Source: Tissierellales bacterium (GTDB lineage: Bacteria > Bacillota > Clostridia > Tissierellales > Tissierellaceae). Taken from it: a stretch of 64,000 nucleotides of DNA. Positions 28,201-36,925 of the stretch are shown piece after piece. The stretch spans positions 168,331 through 232,330 of the forward strand of contig JACIXZ010000002.1 in assembly GCA_014360205.1 (NCBI GenBank), in the 5' to 3' direction. A program made the position numbers and the translations under genes. Under the pieces are notes generated by a model that was not told where the DNA came from, did no database searches, and saw only the letters and a program-made list of their open reading frames with translations. Every line of letters starts with the position of its first letter. Positions within the stretch are counted from its first letter, which is position 1.

Positions 28201-29482
28201 CATCTTTAATTTTTACAGCACCAATTTCGGTTATTTTATCAGTTCTTGGTGATAAACCAGTGGTTTCGATGTCAAATACTACAAAATTATTTAACGAATC
28301 ATTTTTGTCATAATTAGTTATTATTTCTTTTTCATCATTAATCATGTATGCTTCGACACCATATATAATTTTTATCTTTTTATCAAATTCGCTAGCCTCA
28401 GGGAAAGCTTGAACTACTCCATGATCAGTTATAGCAATAGCTGGGTGATTCCATTCTATAGCTCTACTGATCAGGCTTTTAACAGAACTTATACCATCCA
28501 TTGCGCTCATATTTGTATGAAGATGTAATTCTACCCTTTTACGTGTACTAGTATCTTTTCGTTCCGCTATGTTAACTGAATTTATGGATTTTATCATAAG
28601 AGTCATTTCACGTGTATAATTATCAAAAGTTATATCTCCATTAACAAATAAATGAGCACCATCAATTAAAACATTTTCTAACTCATCAACTTTTTCATTT
28701 TGCACAAACATTTTACACTGAATAGAGTTTGTTTGATCCGTTATATAAAAGGATATTAGTTTTTTGTTAGTTTTTATATCTTTATAATTTATATCGAAAA
28801 TTTCACCAAAGATTGTTACATTCCCAGAGCTAAAATCAAGATCAGAAATATCAGATGTTTTCGAAGTCAAGTTATTGTCAAAAATTTTATTTCTAGAAGC
28901 TCTGTTCTTATCACTTTTTACATTTACGGGTTTTACTTTGGATGTTATTTCTATATCTTTTATTAATTCAAATTCTTTAGACCATTGCGTTTCAAAGAAA
29001 GTATCACAATTGTCATTATCATCTACCTTAATTTCAAGTTTTTTTTTCGCAAGAGATAACAAAAACTCCTCAATTTCTTTTTTTAAACCGTTTGAATTAA
29101 ATGAATGTAGTGAAACTTGATTCGGGAATTCTAATGTTATAATTTCTTCTTGCTCTGTTATTTTTAAAGCATCTACCCAAGAATTACTTGATGGTATAGA
29201 ATTTGTTATTTTATATACAATGTAGTCTTCAATGAATTTGTCATCATACATAATATCATTTTTAAATGAAAAACTTATCGTATAATCAGGAAACACATTT
29301 TTAAATAATTTATATATTTCATTTATATTTTCTTCATTAAAATCTGGATTAGTTATCATACTAATAGAAATACTTGATTTTTTTATATTTAAAATTGCTT
29401 TTTCTACAAAGACTTTACCTACTTGAGAAAGTGTTTCGTTGTTTGGGAAAAATTTATCTAAATCTTGATACTTGAAATACAT
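25241..29482 (-). CDS. polC: DNA polymerase III PolC-type
   Basis: 1413-residue replicative polymerase with built-in proofreading, typical of low-GC Gram-positives. N-terminal region (1-215), OB fold (about 218-305), PHP domain starting HLHTNMS (320-326), interrupted by the DnaQ-like exonuclease VVFDIETTGL (D404, E406), then the second PHP part, a zinc site with two CxxC pairs near 900 (CENC and CPNC), the palm with DIDLNF and the C-terminal helix-hairpin-helix and clamp-binding end QISLFNI. Co-oriented with ispG 18 bases upstream. Ends at the nusA-operon promoter. Confidence 0.98.
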   Translation of the reverse strand: MYFKYQDLDKFFPNNETLSQVGKVFVEKAILNIKKSSISISMITNPDFNEENINEIYKLFKNVFPDYTISFSFKNDIMYDDKFIEDYIVYKITNSIPSSNSWVDALKITEQEEIITLEFPNQVSLHSFNSNGLKKEIEEFLLSLAKKKLEIKVDDNDNCDTFFETQWSKEFELIKDIEITSKVKPVNVKSDKNRASRNKIFDNNLTSKTSDISDLDFSSGNVTIFGEIFDINYKDIKTNKKLISFYITDQTNSIQCKMFVQNEKVDELENVLIDGAHLFVNGDITFDNYTREMTLMIKSINSVNIAERKDTSTRKRVELHLHTNMSAMDGISSVKSLISRAIEWNHPAIAITDHGVVQAFPEASEFDKKIKIIYGVEAYMINDEKEIITNYDKNDSLNNFVVFDIETTGLSPRTDKITEIGAVKIKDGLIIDKYEQLINPGIPIPSNITSLTGITDEMVKDMPKIEDIMPEFLNFIGDSILVAHNASFDVSFIRETCNNMRVELKNAVLDTLELSRALFPNLKSHKLNVIAKFLDVELINHHRAVDDAKATADILIKMLDILKDKDILTPYQLNSTLKSKNINKNEVFHCIILAKNQQGLKELYKLISKSHLEYFYRKPRIPKSLIQKSKNNFLIGSACELGEVYKAFLTNKPFSEINEIIDFYDYIEIQPIDNNKHLVRDGIVKNVDELKEINKKIYNLAKSKNKLVVATGDVHFLDPKDEVYRRIIMYGQGFDDADEQPPLYFRTTDEMIKEFSYLGEAVAEEIVVTNTNLISDMVEYTKPIPDGTFPPKIEGADDELKKIAYERAFKIYGNPLPAIVEERLNRELNSIINNGYSVLYIIAQKLVSKSMQDGYLVGSRGSVGSSFVATMSGITEVNPLPPHYVCENCHYSEFYDDGKIASGFDLNDKDCPNCGNTMKKDGHDIPFEVFLGFEGDKEPDIDLNFAGEYQSIAHKYTEELFGEGKVFRAGTIGTIADKTAYGFVKKYFEQKNKPVNQAEINRLVKGCTGIKRTSGQHPGGVMIVPDYKDIHDFTPIQYPADDNSSGVITTHFDYHSISGRILKLDILGHDVPTIIKMLEDLTGIDPLQIPLDDKDTMSLFTSTKALNIDPKEINCEVGTLGIPEFGTKFVRQMLLETSPTTFSELVRISGLSHGTDVWVNNAQDLVRKNIATLKEVISTREDIMLYLINAGLDKKRAFFTMEKVRKGKGLSQEDQETMRKLNIPEWYIESCNKIKYMFPKAHAAAYVTMSFRIAYFKVHYPQAFYATYFTTKASDFDAELILQGKEYVKSKIQEIENRINESSAKEKNQLTILEVALEMYARGLTFERVDLYKSDSDRFLIGQNGIIPPLKTLEGIGENAARKLVEERNLAPFLSIEELITRGKATRPVIEALEKHGCLKDIPETNQISLFNI

Positions 29483-29500
29483 TCCAATCTCTCCTAAATT

Positions 29501-30553
29501 TTATAATTTCTCAATTTCCTTTAATAATTCATCAAGTAAGTATTCTTCTTTTACTTTTTTTATTATTTTACCTTTCTTAAAAATTAAGCCCTCTCCATCT
29601 CCACCAGCTATCCCAATGTCAGCTTCTCTTGCTTCGCCTGGACCATTAACAATACATCCCATAACAGCAACTGTTATAGGTTTATCAATATTTTCTAGAG
29701 ATTTCTCAACTTCTTCTGCCAATTTAAATAAGTTTATCTTAGTTCTACCACAAGTTGGACATGATATTAAGTTTAATCCTTCTTTTTTCAAACCAAGGGA
29801 TTTTAATATTTCTTTACCAACTCTTACCTCCTCTATAGGATGAGAAGTTAGAGAAACTCTTATAGTATCACCTATTCCCATAGATAAAAGAGCTCCAATG
29901 CCGATGGATGATTTAATTGTTCCCCTCCAAGCTGTTCCTGCCTCAGTTACGCCAAGATGTAATGGGTAATCTACTATTTCTGATATTTTTTTGTAAGATT
30001 CAATAGTTAGAGGTACGGAACTTGCTTTAAGAGATATTTTTATATTGTTGAAATTTAAACTCTCTAATAGTCTTACTTGCTCTAAAGCACTTTCGACAAT
30101 TGAATTTTCATTTACCCCATTATATTTTTCTAAAAATTCTTTTTTTATGGAGCCTGAATTTACACCTACTCTTATAGATAAATTTGAATCATTACATGCT
30201 TTTACAATTTCTTTTACTCTTTCTTTACTACCTATATTCCCTGGATTTATTCTTAACCCATCAATACCATTTTCAACAGATTTTATTGCTAAACGATAAT
30301 CAAATTGTATATCAGCTATTATAGGCATCTTTATATGTTTTTTTATTTCCCTGATAGCTTTAGCATCTTCGTCTGTATTTATAGCAACACGAATTATGTC
30401 ACATCCAGCATTCTCTAATTCCAACATTTGTTTTATAGTTTTCTCGACATCTTGCGTTACTGTATTAGTCATTGATTGTACGGTTATTGGCGAATCTCCA
30501 CCTATATAAATATTTCCTACTTTGATTTTTTTTGTTTTTCTTCTATTAATCAT
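29501..30553 (-). CDS. ispG: 4-hydroxy-3-methylbut-2-enyl-diphosphate synthase (IspG)
   Basis: 350-residue MEP-pathway enzyme that turns the cyclic diphosphate MEcPP into HMBPP using a 4Fe-4S cluster. The cluster ligands are CPTC near 264-267 and C299 in GCIVNGPGEA, with the GIAGGDGEG end. N-terminal TIM barrel with KKIKVGNIYIGGDSPI. It supplies isoprenoid units for undecaprenyl carrier synthesis (uppS upstream in the same run). Follows rseP by 11 bases. Confidence 0.97.
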   Translation of the reverse strand: MINRRKTKKIKVGNIYIGGDSPITVQSMTNTVTQDVEKTIKQMLELENAGCDIIRVAINTDEDAKAIREIKKHIKMPIIADIQFDYRLAIKSVENGIDGLRINPGNIGSKERVKEIVKACNDSNLSIRVGVNSGSIKKEFLEKYNGVNENSIVESALEQVRLLESLNFNNIKISLKASSVPLTIESYKKISEIVDYPLHLGVTEAGTAWRGTIKSSIGIGALLSMGIGDTIRVSLTSHPIEEVRVGKEILKSLGLKKEGLNLISCPTCGRTKINLFKLAEEVEKSLENIDKPITVAVMGCIVNGPGEAREADIGIAGGDGEGLIFKKGKIIKKVKEEYLLDELLKEIEKL

Positions 30554-30564
30554 TAAACTCTCTC

Positions 30565-31566
30565 CTAAAATAAGTTAAGTCTTAAAATATCGTTATATGT
30601 TATGAAAAGCATAAGAGCAAATAGAAGCATCAGACCAATGAAGTGTATCATGCCTTCTTTTTTCGGGTCCAACGGTTTGCCTCTAATCAGCTCAACTACA
30701 AGAAATATAATTCTTCCTCCATCGAGTGCAGGGAATGGCATCAAGTTAATAAATCCGAGGTTTATACTTATAAAGCCCAAAAGATATAATAAACTTATGA
30801 TGCCTTGATTAGCAGCAACACCCACAATACTAATTACACCTAATGGTCCTGCCAAATCATTTATTGATACATTGCCTCTTAGTGACATAGAAATAAAATC
30901 TATCATTAATGTTATAAAATAGAAGGTGTTATTAAAACCATCTTTAATTGCTTCTATTACGTTTGAATCTCCTTCTGGTACGATTCCTATAACCATTCTT
31001 TCGTCTTCCATCTTCGGAGTAACCAAAATAGTTTCTAGTTCGTTGTTTCTTTCAACTATTATTTCTAATTGAGTGTTGTTATTGGACTTTTCTATATTGT
31101 TAACAATGTCTTCCCAATTTTCTATAGTATTTCCAGAAATTGATATTATTTTGTCTCCAGGCATTAGTCCAGCAGATTCTGCAGGGCTATTATCTATTAC
31201 TTCCGAAATTGTTGTTGTTGGTTGACCTATCATAAAAGAAACAATTGATAAAACTACAATTGCAAGAATAAAGTTCATAATTGCTCCAGCAGCAACAACT
31301 GCAATTCTAGCAAGTGGACTTTGTTTTGAAAAACCTCTTGGATCGTCTGATTCTTCATCCTCACCTTCCATTTTTACATAACCACCAATCGGAAGAGCTC
31401 TTATTGAGTATTCAGTATCTCCATATTTTTTATGAAAAAATCTAGGTCCCATACCAATTGAAAGCTCGTTTACTTTAATTCCTACTAATTTTGCTACGGT
31501 GAAATGGCCTAATTCATGTATTAAAATAACCATTAAAAAAACAAAAATCGCTGCTAAAGCTGTCAT
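30565..31566 (-). CDS. rseP: Site-2 intramembrane zinc protease RseP (RasP)
   Basis: 333-residue membrane metalloprotease. The active site HELGH is at about 17-21 in the first membrane helix and the second ligand motif FINLMPFPALDGGR near 281-294; a single PDZ domain occupies about 105-190. Family members cleave membrane-bound anti-sigma factors and signal-peptide remnants. The usual neighbour dxr between cdsA and this gene is absent. Confidence 0.95.
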   Translation of the reverse strand: MTALAAIFVFLMVILIHELGHFTVAKLVGIKVNELSIGMGPRFFHKKYGDTEYSIRALPIGGYVKMEGEDEESDDPRGFSKQSPLARIAVVAAGAIMNFILAIVVLSIVSFMIGQPTTTISEVIDNSPAESAGLMPGDKIISISGNTIENWEDIVNNIEKSNNNTQLEIIVERNNELETILVTPKMEDERMVIGIVPEGDSNVIEAIKDGFNNTFYFITLMIDFISMSLRGNVSINDLAGPLGVISIVGVAANQGIISLLYLLGFISINLGFINLMPFPALDGGRIIFLVVELIRGKPLDPKKEGMIHFIGLMLLFALMLFITYNDILRLNLF

Positions 31567-31582
31567 ATAAATACCACCTCAT

Positions 31583-32356
31583 TTAAATTAAGAAAAATTT
31601 ACAAAAATAAAAAACTATTGGTGCAACAAATATTATACTATCAAATCTATCTAAAATACCACCGTGTCCAGGTATAATATTGCCATAATCCTTTATACCT
31701 GCTTCTCTTTTTAATTTAGAAGCTGCTAAGTCTCCAATTTGAGCAAAAATAGAAGCAATTATAGCAAGACAAGCTAAAATCCATATTGGACCAATTTCAA
31801 AATAATAAGAATAGATGACTGTTACTAACAGGCTCCCTATTATCCCACCTATTGCGCCTTCTACAGATTTTTTAGGACTTAGTTTAGGACTTAGCTTATG
31901 TTTTCCCATGGTACTTCCAATTATATATGCAAATGTATCCGTTCCAAAGGCGATTGTAAATATCAGCCAAATAAATTTAGTATTGCCTAAATAAGATATG
32001 TTTATTAACATTAATGGCACATAAATAATTGAAAAATATGTAGATGATATATCTTTGAAATTTACTTTACTATCCAATACATAAATTAACAATAAAATTA
32101 AAGCGAATGTTATCATCAACATTTCTAGGTTGATATCTATGAAGATACTAGAATAAATTAACATACAAGATAAATAGCCTATCCAATTAATTGGAGATAA
32201 AGAAATCCTATTTAATGCATTATATATTTCCTTTATACCTATTAATGAAACAAGCAATAAAGATAAATCAAGTAAAATTTCCCCATTGTAAACAACAAAA
32301 ATCATTAAAGCAATTCCTATTGCTCCTGACAATATCCTTTTTCTTAAATTATCCAA
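31583..32356 (-). CDS. cdsA: Phosphatidate cytidylyltransferase
   Basis: 257-residue polytopic membrane enzyme that makes CDP-diacylglycerol from phosphatidic acid and CTP. The CdsA signature is seen near the C-terminus: SKLKREAGIKDYGNIIPGHG followed by LDRFDS. Around seven hydrophobic helices. Its product feeds pgsA (8790-9335). Begins directly next to the uppS stop. Confidence 0.96.
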   Translation of the reverse strand: MDNLRKRILSGAIGIALMIFVVYNGEILLDLSLLLVSLIGIKEIYNALNRISLSPINWIGYLSCMLIYSSIFIDINLEMLMITFALILLLIYVLDSKVNFKDISSTYFSIIYVPLMLINISYLGNTKFIWLIFTIAFGTDTFAYIIGSTMGKHKLSPKLSPKKSVEGAIGGIIGSLLVTVIYSYYFEIGPIWILACLAIIASIFAQIGDLAASKLKREAGIKDYGNIIPGHGGILDRFDSIIFVAPIVFYFCKFFLI

Positions 32357-33097
32357 TTAAACTCCTCCAAATCTTCTATCTCTATTTTGAAAATCTATTA
32401 TTGCATCCAAGAAAGATTCACTATCAAAATCAGGCCAATATTTATCAGAAAAATAAAATTCAGAGTAAGCAGCTTGATATGTTAAAAAATTGCTTAGCCT
32501 TTTTTCTCCACTTGTTCTTATAATTAAGTCTGGATCTGGTTGATTTTTTGTATATAGATATTCTTTGAAATTTTCTTCATTTAATTGTGATAAATCAATT
32601 AGTCCTTTGTCATAATCATATATAATTTTCTTTACAGCTTCAACAATTTCAATTCTTGAACCATAATTTAAAGCTATATTTAATATCATACCATCATTGT
32701 TTTTTGTTTTTTCTAAAGCTATATTAACCTCTTTTATAACGTTTACTGGTAAAGAGTTTATATTCCCCAAAATGCAAATTTTGATATTATTCTCACTTAA
32801 TCTTCTAATTTCTTTTCTTATGAAAACAACTAAAAGATTCATAAGAGTATCTATTTCAATTTTTGATCTTTTCCAATTTTCTGTTGAAAAAGCAAATAAT
32901 GTTAAAACTTTAATCCCTATCTTATTTGCAGATTCAACAATCTCTACTACTCTTTTCATTCCCTCTTGATGGCCTAAATGTCTAGGTAAATTCCTAGAAT
33001 TGGCCCACCTACCATTTCCATCCATTATAATCGCAACATGATTTGGTATGTTGGATAAATCTATTTTTATATTATCTTTTCCTATATCTATGTTCAT
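32357..33097 (-). CDS. uppS: Isoprenyl transferase (undecaprenyl diphosphate synthase)
   Basis: 246 residues of the cis-prenyltransferase family: IIMDGNGRWA with the catalytic aspartate near residue 25, the HLGHQEG loop, SRIEIVEAVK and C-terminal RTSGEKRLSNF. It condenses isopentenyl diphosphate into the C55 cell-wall lipid carrier. Start at the ATG at 33097, five bases after GGAGG; the ATG four codons upstream contains that site. A strong terminator stands directly in front, so expression may be attenuated relative to frr. Confidence 0.96.
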   Translation of the reverse strand: MNIDIGKDNIKIDLSNIPNHVAIIMDGNGRWANSRNLPRHLGHQEGMKRVVEIVESANKIGIKVLTLFAFSTENWKRSKIEIDTLMNLLVVFIRKEIRRLSENNIKICILGNINSLPVNVIKEVNIALEKTKNNDGMILNIALNYGSRIEIVEAVKKIIYDYDKGLIDLSQLNEENFKEYLYTKNQPDPDLIIRTSGEKRLSNFLTYQAAYSEFYFSDKYWPDFDSESFLDAIIDFQNRDRRFGGV

Positions 33098-33113
33098 GTT
33101 TACCTCCATGAAT

Positions 33114-33138
33114 AAAAAACCCTTCTTGGTGAAGGGTT
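33114..33138 (-). terminator. Intrinsic terminator between frr and uppS
   Basis: AACCCTTC/GAAGGGTT stem with a five-base loop overlapping the frr stop, followed by TTTTTT on the minus strand. It lies only about 17 bases before the uppS start, so uppS and later genes depend on read-through or on a promoter inside frr. Confidence 0.85.
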
Positions 33139-33694
33139 ATATTTCTAGCAGTTCATCTTCTTTTTGTTTAGTTATAGCATCAATTTCGTCGATGTATTTA
33201 TCTGTTAACTTTTGCATTTCTTCTTCTGCTAATTTCTTCTCATCTTCGGTTATTTCTTTGTCTTTTTCTGCTTTTTTAATTTTATCAAGAGCTTCTCTTC
33301 TAGTGTTTCTTATAGCTACTTTAGCATTTTCAGCACTCTTTTTTACTAGTTTTATGAGTTCTTTTCTTCTTTCTTCAGTTAATTGTGGTATATTCAATCT
33401 GATAATTTTCCCGTCATTTGATGGGTTTAATCCTAAATCAGATTTTAAAATTTCCTTTTCAATTATTGGTATTAATTTGGGATCCCATGGTTGAATTACA
33501 AGTAATCTTGGTTCTGGTGCAGTTATGCTAGCTACTTGCTTTAATGGAGTATTTTGACCATAATAATCAACACTTATTCGTTCTAAAAGCAATGGATTTG
33601 CTCTGCCTGCTCTTACAGCTTGAAGTTCTTCTTTATAAACTGCGATTGTTTTTTTCATTTTTTGTTCAGCTTCTTTGTGAATTTCTAACTGCAT
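33137..33694 (-). CDS. frr: Ribosome recycling factor
   Basis: 185 residues, standard length. Three-helix bundle protein with [19 protein letters not shown] (about 31-49) and the C-terminal [18 protein letters not shown]. It splits post-termination ribosomes with EF-G. Immediately follows pyrH (adjacent bases) as part of rpsB-tsf-pyrH-frr. Confidence 0.98.
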   Translation of the reverse strand: MQLEIHKEAEQKMKKTIAVYKEELQAVRAGRANPLLLERISVDYYGQNTPLKQVASITAPEPRLLVIQPWDPKLIPIIEKEILKSDLGLNPSNDGKIIRLNIPQLTEERRKELIKLVKKSAENAKVAIRNTRREALDKIKKAEKDKEITEDEKKLAEEEMQKLTDKYIDEIDAITKQKEDELLEI

Positions 33695-34411
33695 CTACAA
33701 ATCCCCCTTTATATTGGTACCAATTTTTTTACCCATTACAACATTTACAATATTTTCTGGATAATCAATTCCAAAAACAACTAATGGAATATTATTATCC
33801 ATGCAAAGTGAAGTAGCTGTTGAATCCATTATACCCAATCCTAAGTTAAGTATATCAATGTACTTCAAATTTTCAAATTTTTTTGCGTTAGTATTGATTT
33901 TAGGATCTGAATCATAGACACCATCAACACCTTTTTTTGCTAATAAAATGACATCTGCTTCTATTTCTGCAGCTCTTAAAGCTGCAGTTGTGTCAGTTGA
34001 AAAATAAGGATTTCCAGTGCCTGCTCCAAAGATTACTACTCTTCCCTTTTCAAGATGGCGTATAGCTCTTCTTCGTATGTAAGGTTCAGCAATTTGACGC
34101 ATCTCTATTGCGGATTGAACCCTTGTAACAACATCTATTTTTTCAAGAGAATCTTGTAAAGCTAAAGCATTCATCATCGTCCCTAACATACCCATATAAT
34201 CTGATGTCGCACGATCCATATCTTTGGAAGACCTACCTCTCCAAAAATTTCCTCCGCCTACAACAATTGCAACTTCAACACCTAAATCGTGAATTTTTTT
34301 TATTTGATGTGAAATATTATCAATTGTCTGAATGTCTATCCCTACCCCATTGGTTCCGGCTAAAGCTTCTCCACTCAATTTTAAAATAATTCTCTTGTAT
34401 TGAAGGCTCAT
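33695..34411 (-). CDS. pyrH: UMP kinase
   Basis: 238-residue amino-acid-kinase-fold enzyme, ATP + UMP to UDP. KLSGEAL near 10-16, VGGGNFWRG near 52-60, and [20 protein letters not shown] in the nucleotide-binding region; DSTA near 205. Normal length. It lies in the conserved rpsB-tsf-pyrH-frr cluster, with a hairpin separating it from tsf. Confidence 0.98.
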   Translation of the reverse strand: MSLQYKRIILKLSGEALAGTNGVGIDIQTIDNISHQIKKIHDLGVEVAIVVGGGNFWRGRSSKDMDRATSDYMGMLGTMMNALALQDSLEKIDVVTRVQSAIEMRQIAEPYIRRRAIRHLEKGRVVIFGAGTGNPYFSTDTTAALRAAEIEADVILLAKKGVDGVYDSDPKINTNAKKFENLKYIDILNLGLGIMDSTATSLCMDNNIPLVVFGIDYPENIVNVVMGKKIGTNIKGDL

Positions 34412-34436
34412 ATGTACACTCCTTAAAATATTTTAT

Positions 34437-34462
34437 ATAGGAGAACAAAAATGTTCTCCTAT
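34437..34462 (-). other. Strong hairpin between tsf and pyrH
   Basis: ATAGGAGAACA pairs with TGTTCTCCTAT after the tsf stop. The following bases on the minus strand (ATAAAATATTTT) are AT-rich rather than a T run, so partial termination or mRNA stabilisation is more likely than a full stop. Confidence 0.6.
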
Positions 34463-34468
34463 ATTTGA

Positions 34469-35116
34469 TTACATGTTTATTTGCTTAGCGACTTCTTCTG
34501 CAAAATTTTCTTCTTTCTTTTCTAAGCCTTCACCAACTTCATATCTAGTGAATCTTCTTATTACTATATTTTCACCAATTTTTGAAATTAATTGTGCAAG
34601 AACATCTTTAACCTTGATGCTTGGATCCTTAATGAATGGTTGATCTAAAAGGCAAACATCCTCGTAATATTTTTCCATTCTACCTTCTACTATTTTTTCA
34701 GCAACATGTTCTGGTTTTCCTTCATTGATAACCTTGTTTATTTGAATTTCTCTTTCATGTGCTATTTCATCTGCACTTAAATCATTTCTAGATACAACTT
34801 TTGGATTTGAAGCAGCTACTTGCATAGCCATATCTTTAACAAATTGTTTAAATTCATCATTTTTAGCAACAAAATCTGTTTCTGAATTGACTTCGATTAA
34901 TACTCCTATCCTGCCTCCGTGAATATAAGCATCTACTAACCCTTCAGCAGCAATTCTTCCAGATTTTTTAGATGCTGAAGCAAGTCCTTTTTCTCTAAGA
35001 TAATCTATTGCTTTATCTAAATCTCCATTTGTTTGTTCAAGTGCTTTTTTGCAATCCATCATTCCTGCACCAGTTTTTTCTCTTAGTTCTTTAACTAAAG
35101 AAGCACTTACAGCCAT
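34469..35116 (-). CDS. tsf: Elongation factor Ts (short form)
   Basis: 215-residue nucleotide exchange factor for EF-Tu. The UBA-like N-terminus ([21 protein letters not shown]) and the first core subdomain with [17 protein letters not shown] residues (here [12 protein letters not shown]) are present. It is clearly shorter than the roughly 290 residues of B. subtilis because part of the second core half is missing; similar short forms occur in clostridia and Thermus. The frame is intact with a normal C-terminus, so this is a family variant rather than a truncation. Confidence 0.96.
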   Translation of the reverse strand: MAVSASLVKELREKTGAGMMDCKKALEQTNGDLDKAIDYLREKGLASASKKSGRIAAEGLVDAYIHGGRIGVLIEVNSETDFVAKNDEFKQFVKDMAMQVAASNPKVVSRNDLSADEIAHEREIQINKVINEGKPEHVAEKIVEGRMEKYYEDVCLLDQPFIKDPSIKVKDVLAQLISKIGENIVIRRFTRYEVGEGLEKKEENFAEEVAKQINM

Positions 35117-35132
35117 TCTATCACTCCTATTA

Positions 35133-35876
35133 TTATTCTTCTGTTTCTATAACTTCTTCAACAGAGTTTGTTGATTCTTCAACTGAAAACTGTTCACCTT
35201 GTCTAGCTTCTATTACAGCATTTGCAATAGTTTCTGTTATCAATTTGACTGCTCTGATTGCGTCATCATTTCCTGGGATAACATAGTCAACTTCATCAGG
35301 ATCGCAATTTGTATCTACGATACCTATAACAGGTATTCCTAATATATGAGCTTCTTTTACAGCAATTCTTTCTTTTCTAGGGTCTACTACAAATAGAATG
35401 TCAGGAATCCTATTCATATCCTTAATTCCACCAAGGAATTTTTCTAATCTTTCTCTTTCGTGTTTTAATTGAATGACTTCTTTTTTAGGTAATACATCAA
35501 ATATTCCGTCTTCTTCCATTTTTTCAAGTTCATGAAGTCTGTCAATTCTTTTTCTTATAGTCTTGTAATTGGTAAGCATTCCGCCTAACCATCTTTGATT
35601 TACATAATGCATGCCACATCTTTTAGCTTCAGATTCTATGGCTTCTTGTGCTTGTTTTTTTGTGCCTACAAAAAGCACTTCTCCTCCATTTGAAACAACA
35701 TCTTTCATGGCAGCATATGCTTCGTCAATCATCTTAACAGTCTTTTGCAAATCGATGATATAAATACCATTTCTTTCTGTAAAGATATACTTTGACATTT
35801 TGGGGTTCCATCTTCTGGTTTGGTGACCAAAATGAACTCCCGCTTCCAACAAATTTTTCATTGATACTACTGACAT
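35133..35876 (-). CDS. rpsB: Ribosomal protein S2
   Basis: 247 residues; hallmark [19 protein letters not shown] near 12-30, [10 protein letters not shown], and [20 protein letters not shown] near 200-219. Last protein assembled onto the 30S subunit head. GGAGGTG upstream of the ATG. It has a strong promoter and a roughly 95-base structured leader after the codY terminator-bearing region. Confidence 0.98.
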   Translation of the reverse strand: MSVVSMKNLLEAGVHFGHQTRRWNPKMSKYIFTERNGIYIIDLQKTVKMIDEAYAAMKDVVSNGGEVLFVGTKKQAQEAIESEAKRCGMHYVNQRWLGGMLTNYKTIRKRIDRLHELEKMEEDGIFDVLPKKEVIQLKHERERLEKFLGGIKDMNRIPDILFVVDPRKERIAVKEAHILGIPVIGIVDTNCDPDEVDYVIPGNDDAIRAVKLITETIANAVIEARQGEQFSVEESTNSVEEVIETEE

Positions 35877-35916
35877 ATTTGCACCTCCAAGTTTATTTCC
35901 TCCACCTTGCTCATTT

Positions 35917-35960
35917 ACTTAAGGACTCTTTATAGAGAACACCTTAAGTATCGAAAGGTG
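35917..35960 (-). promoter_or_regulatory. Candidate regulatory leader of rpsB
   Basis: Within the leader, ACTTAAGG pairs with CCTTAAGT (8 bp, 35942-35949 with 35917-35924) enclosing a CTC/GAG inner stem. A competing CACCTT/AAGGTG pairing (35955-35960 with 35940-35945) uses part of the same strand. Two exclusive structures before an r-protein gene suggest autoregulation, probably by S2; this is inference. Confidence 0.45.
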
Positions 35961-35977
35961 TGTGTAATACCTAAAAT

Positions 35978-36006
35978 AGTATAGCATAATATAATTATAA
36001 TTTCAA
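35978..36006 (-). promoter_or_regulatory. rpsB promoter
   Basis: TTGAAA, 17-bp spacer, TATACT on the minus strand, just downstream of the codY terminator. It would drive rpsB-tsf-pyrH-frr with a leader of about 95 bases. Confidence 0.8.
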
Positions 36007-36018
36007 CAATTTGAATAG

Positions 36019-36048
36019 CAAAAAAATAATCGCTATATAGCGATTATT
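36019..36048 (-). terminator. Intrinsic terminator after codY
   Basis: A 24-bp perfect palindrome AATAATCGCTAT/ATAGCGATTATT begins two bases after the codY stop and is followed by TTTTTT on the minus strand. It separates codY from the rpsB unit. Confidence 0.9.
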
Positions 36049-36050
36049 TT

Positions 36051-36827
36051 TTATTTTACTCTTCTTAATTCCTCAATCAGCTTATCATTTAAAACTTTGA
36101 TATGAGTTCCTTTCATACCTAGTGATCTCGATTCAATTACCCCAGCACTTTCAAATTTTCTTAATGCATTTACAATTACGGACCTTGTAATCCCAACTCT
36201 ATCAGCAATTTTACTAGCAACTACTAACCCTTCCATTCCATCCAATTCTTCAAAAATATATTCCATTGCTTCTCTTTCTGAGTAAGAAAGAGTTCCCAAT
36301 GCCATATCAACTACTGATTTCTTTCTTGCTTCTTCCTCTATTTCTTCACTTTTTGCCCTGAGTATTTCCATTCCAACTACAGTTGCACTATATTCACATA
36401 ATATAAGATCTTCTTCACTAAAGTCTTTTCCAAACCTAGCTATTACAAGAGTCCCAAGTCTTGATCCACCACTATTAATAGGTATTATTGTTGATACTTT
36501 ATCAGGGTACTCGCATTTTGTAGTTTGATCAAACACACAAATGTCTACTTCTTTTAAGTTTTCTTTAGTTTCAGTTATTTTTAACAGTTCATCATTGTAT
36601 TTTTTTGGGAATCTACCCTCATTTACAACCTCATTGTTTACAATGTCGCAGTCAAAACCTTCAGATAAAGCATAACCTAAAACTCTTCCTTTGGTACTAG
36701 CAATATAAACATTAGCTTCAAGAATGTCAGACAAAATTTTGCTTAATTCTGAAAAAGAAATTGGTTTAGAACCATAACTTTGTATCGTCTTGTTTAGCCT
36801 TCTAGTTTTCTTTAATAGACTTTCCAT
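36051..36827 (-). CDS. codY: GTP-sensing global regulator CodY
   Basis: 258 residues. N-terminal GAF domain that binds branched-chain amino acids (about 1-150), linker, and the C-terminal winged helix with the highly conserved [21 protein letters not shown] region (about 204-224). In Firmicutes CodY represses nutrient-acquisition genes when GTP and isoleucine are plentiful. AGGAGG before the ATG. Directly downstream of topA; the trmFO and hslVU genes found between them in Bacillus are absent. A CodY-like box lies in its own leader. Confidence 0.97.
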   Translation of the reverse strand: MESLLKKTRRLNKTIQSYGSKPISFSELSKILSDILEANVYIASTKGRVLGYALSEGFDCDIVNNEVVNEGRFPKKYNDELLKITETKENLKEVDICVFDQTTKCEYPDKVSTIIPINSGGSRLGTLVIARFGKDFSEEDLILCEYSATVVGMEILRAKSEEIEEEARKKSVVDMALGTLSYSEREAMEYIFEELDGMEGLVVASKIADRVGITRSVIVNALRKFESAGVIESRSLGMKGTHIKVLNDKLIEELRRVK

Positions 36828-36854
36828 ATTGACCTCCTATAAGATTTTTCTTAA

Positions 36855-36869
36855 ACAATTCAGAATTTT
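36855..36869. promoter_or_regulatory. Candidate CodY box in front of codY
   Basis: ACAATTCAGAATTTT keeps the TTCAGAA core of the consensus AATTTTCWGAAAATT and matches 10 of 15 positions. It is about 30 bases before the codY ATG, where binding could give self-repression. No convincing -35/-10 pair was found in this gap. Confidence 0.4.
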
Positions 36870-36925
36870 CATCACATATATAAGATACTATAAATTTCAA
36901 GAATTGTACAGATATTTTTTATATT

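Noticed and set aside
34469..35116. tsf as a truncated pseudogene because it is short
   Set aside because: The frame is intact, the N-terminal and core motifs are complete, and short EF-Ts forms are known.
35881..35912. T-box-like GGTGGAG sequence in the rpsB leader
   Set aside because: The T-box core AGGGTGGNACCGCG and a specifier stem are missing; the match is part of the purine-rich region before the ribosome site.
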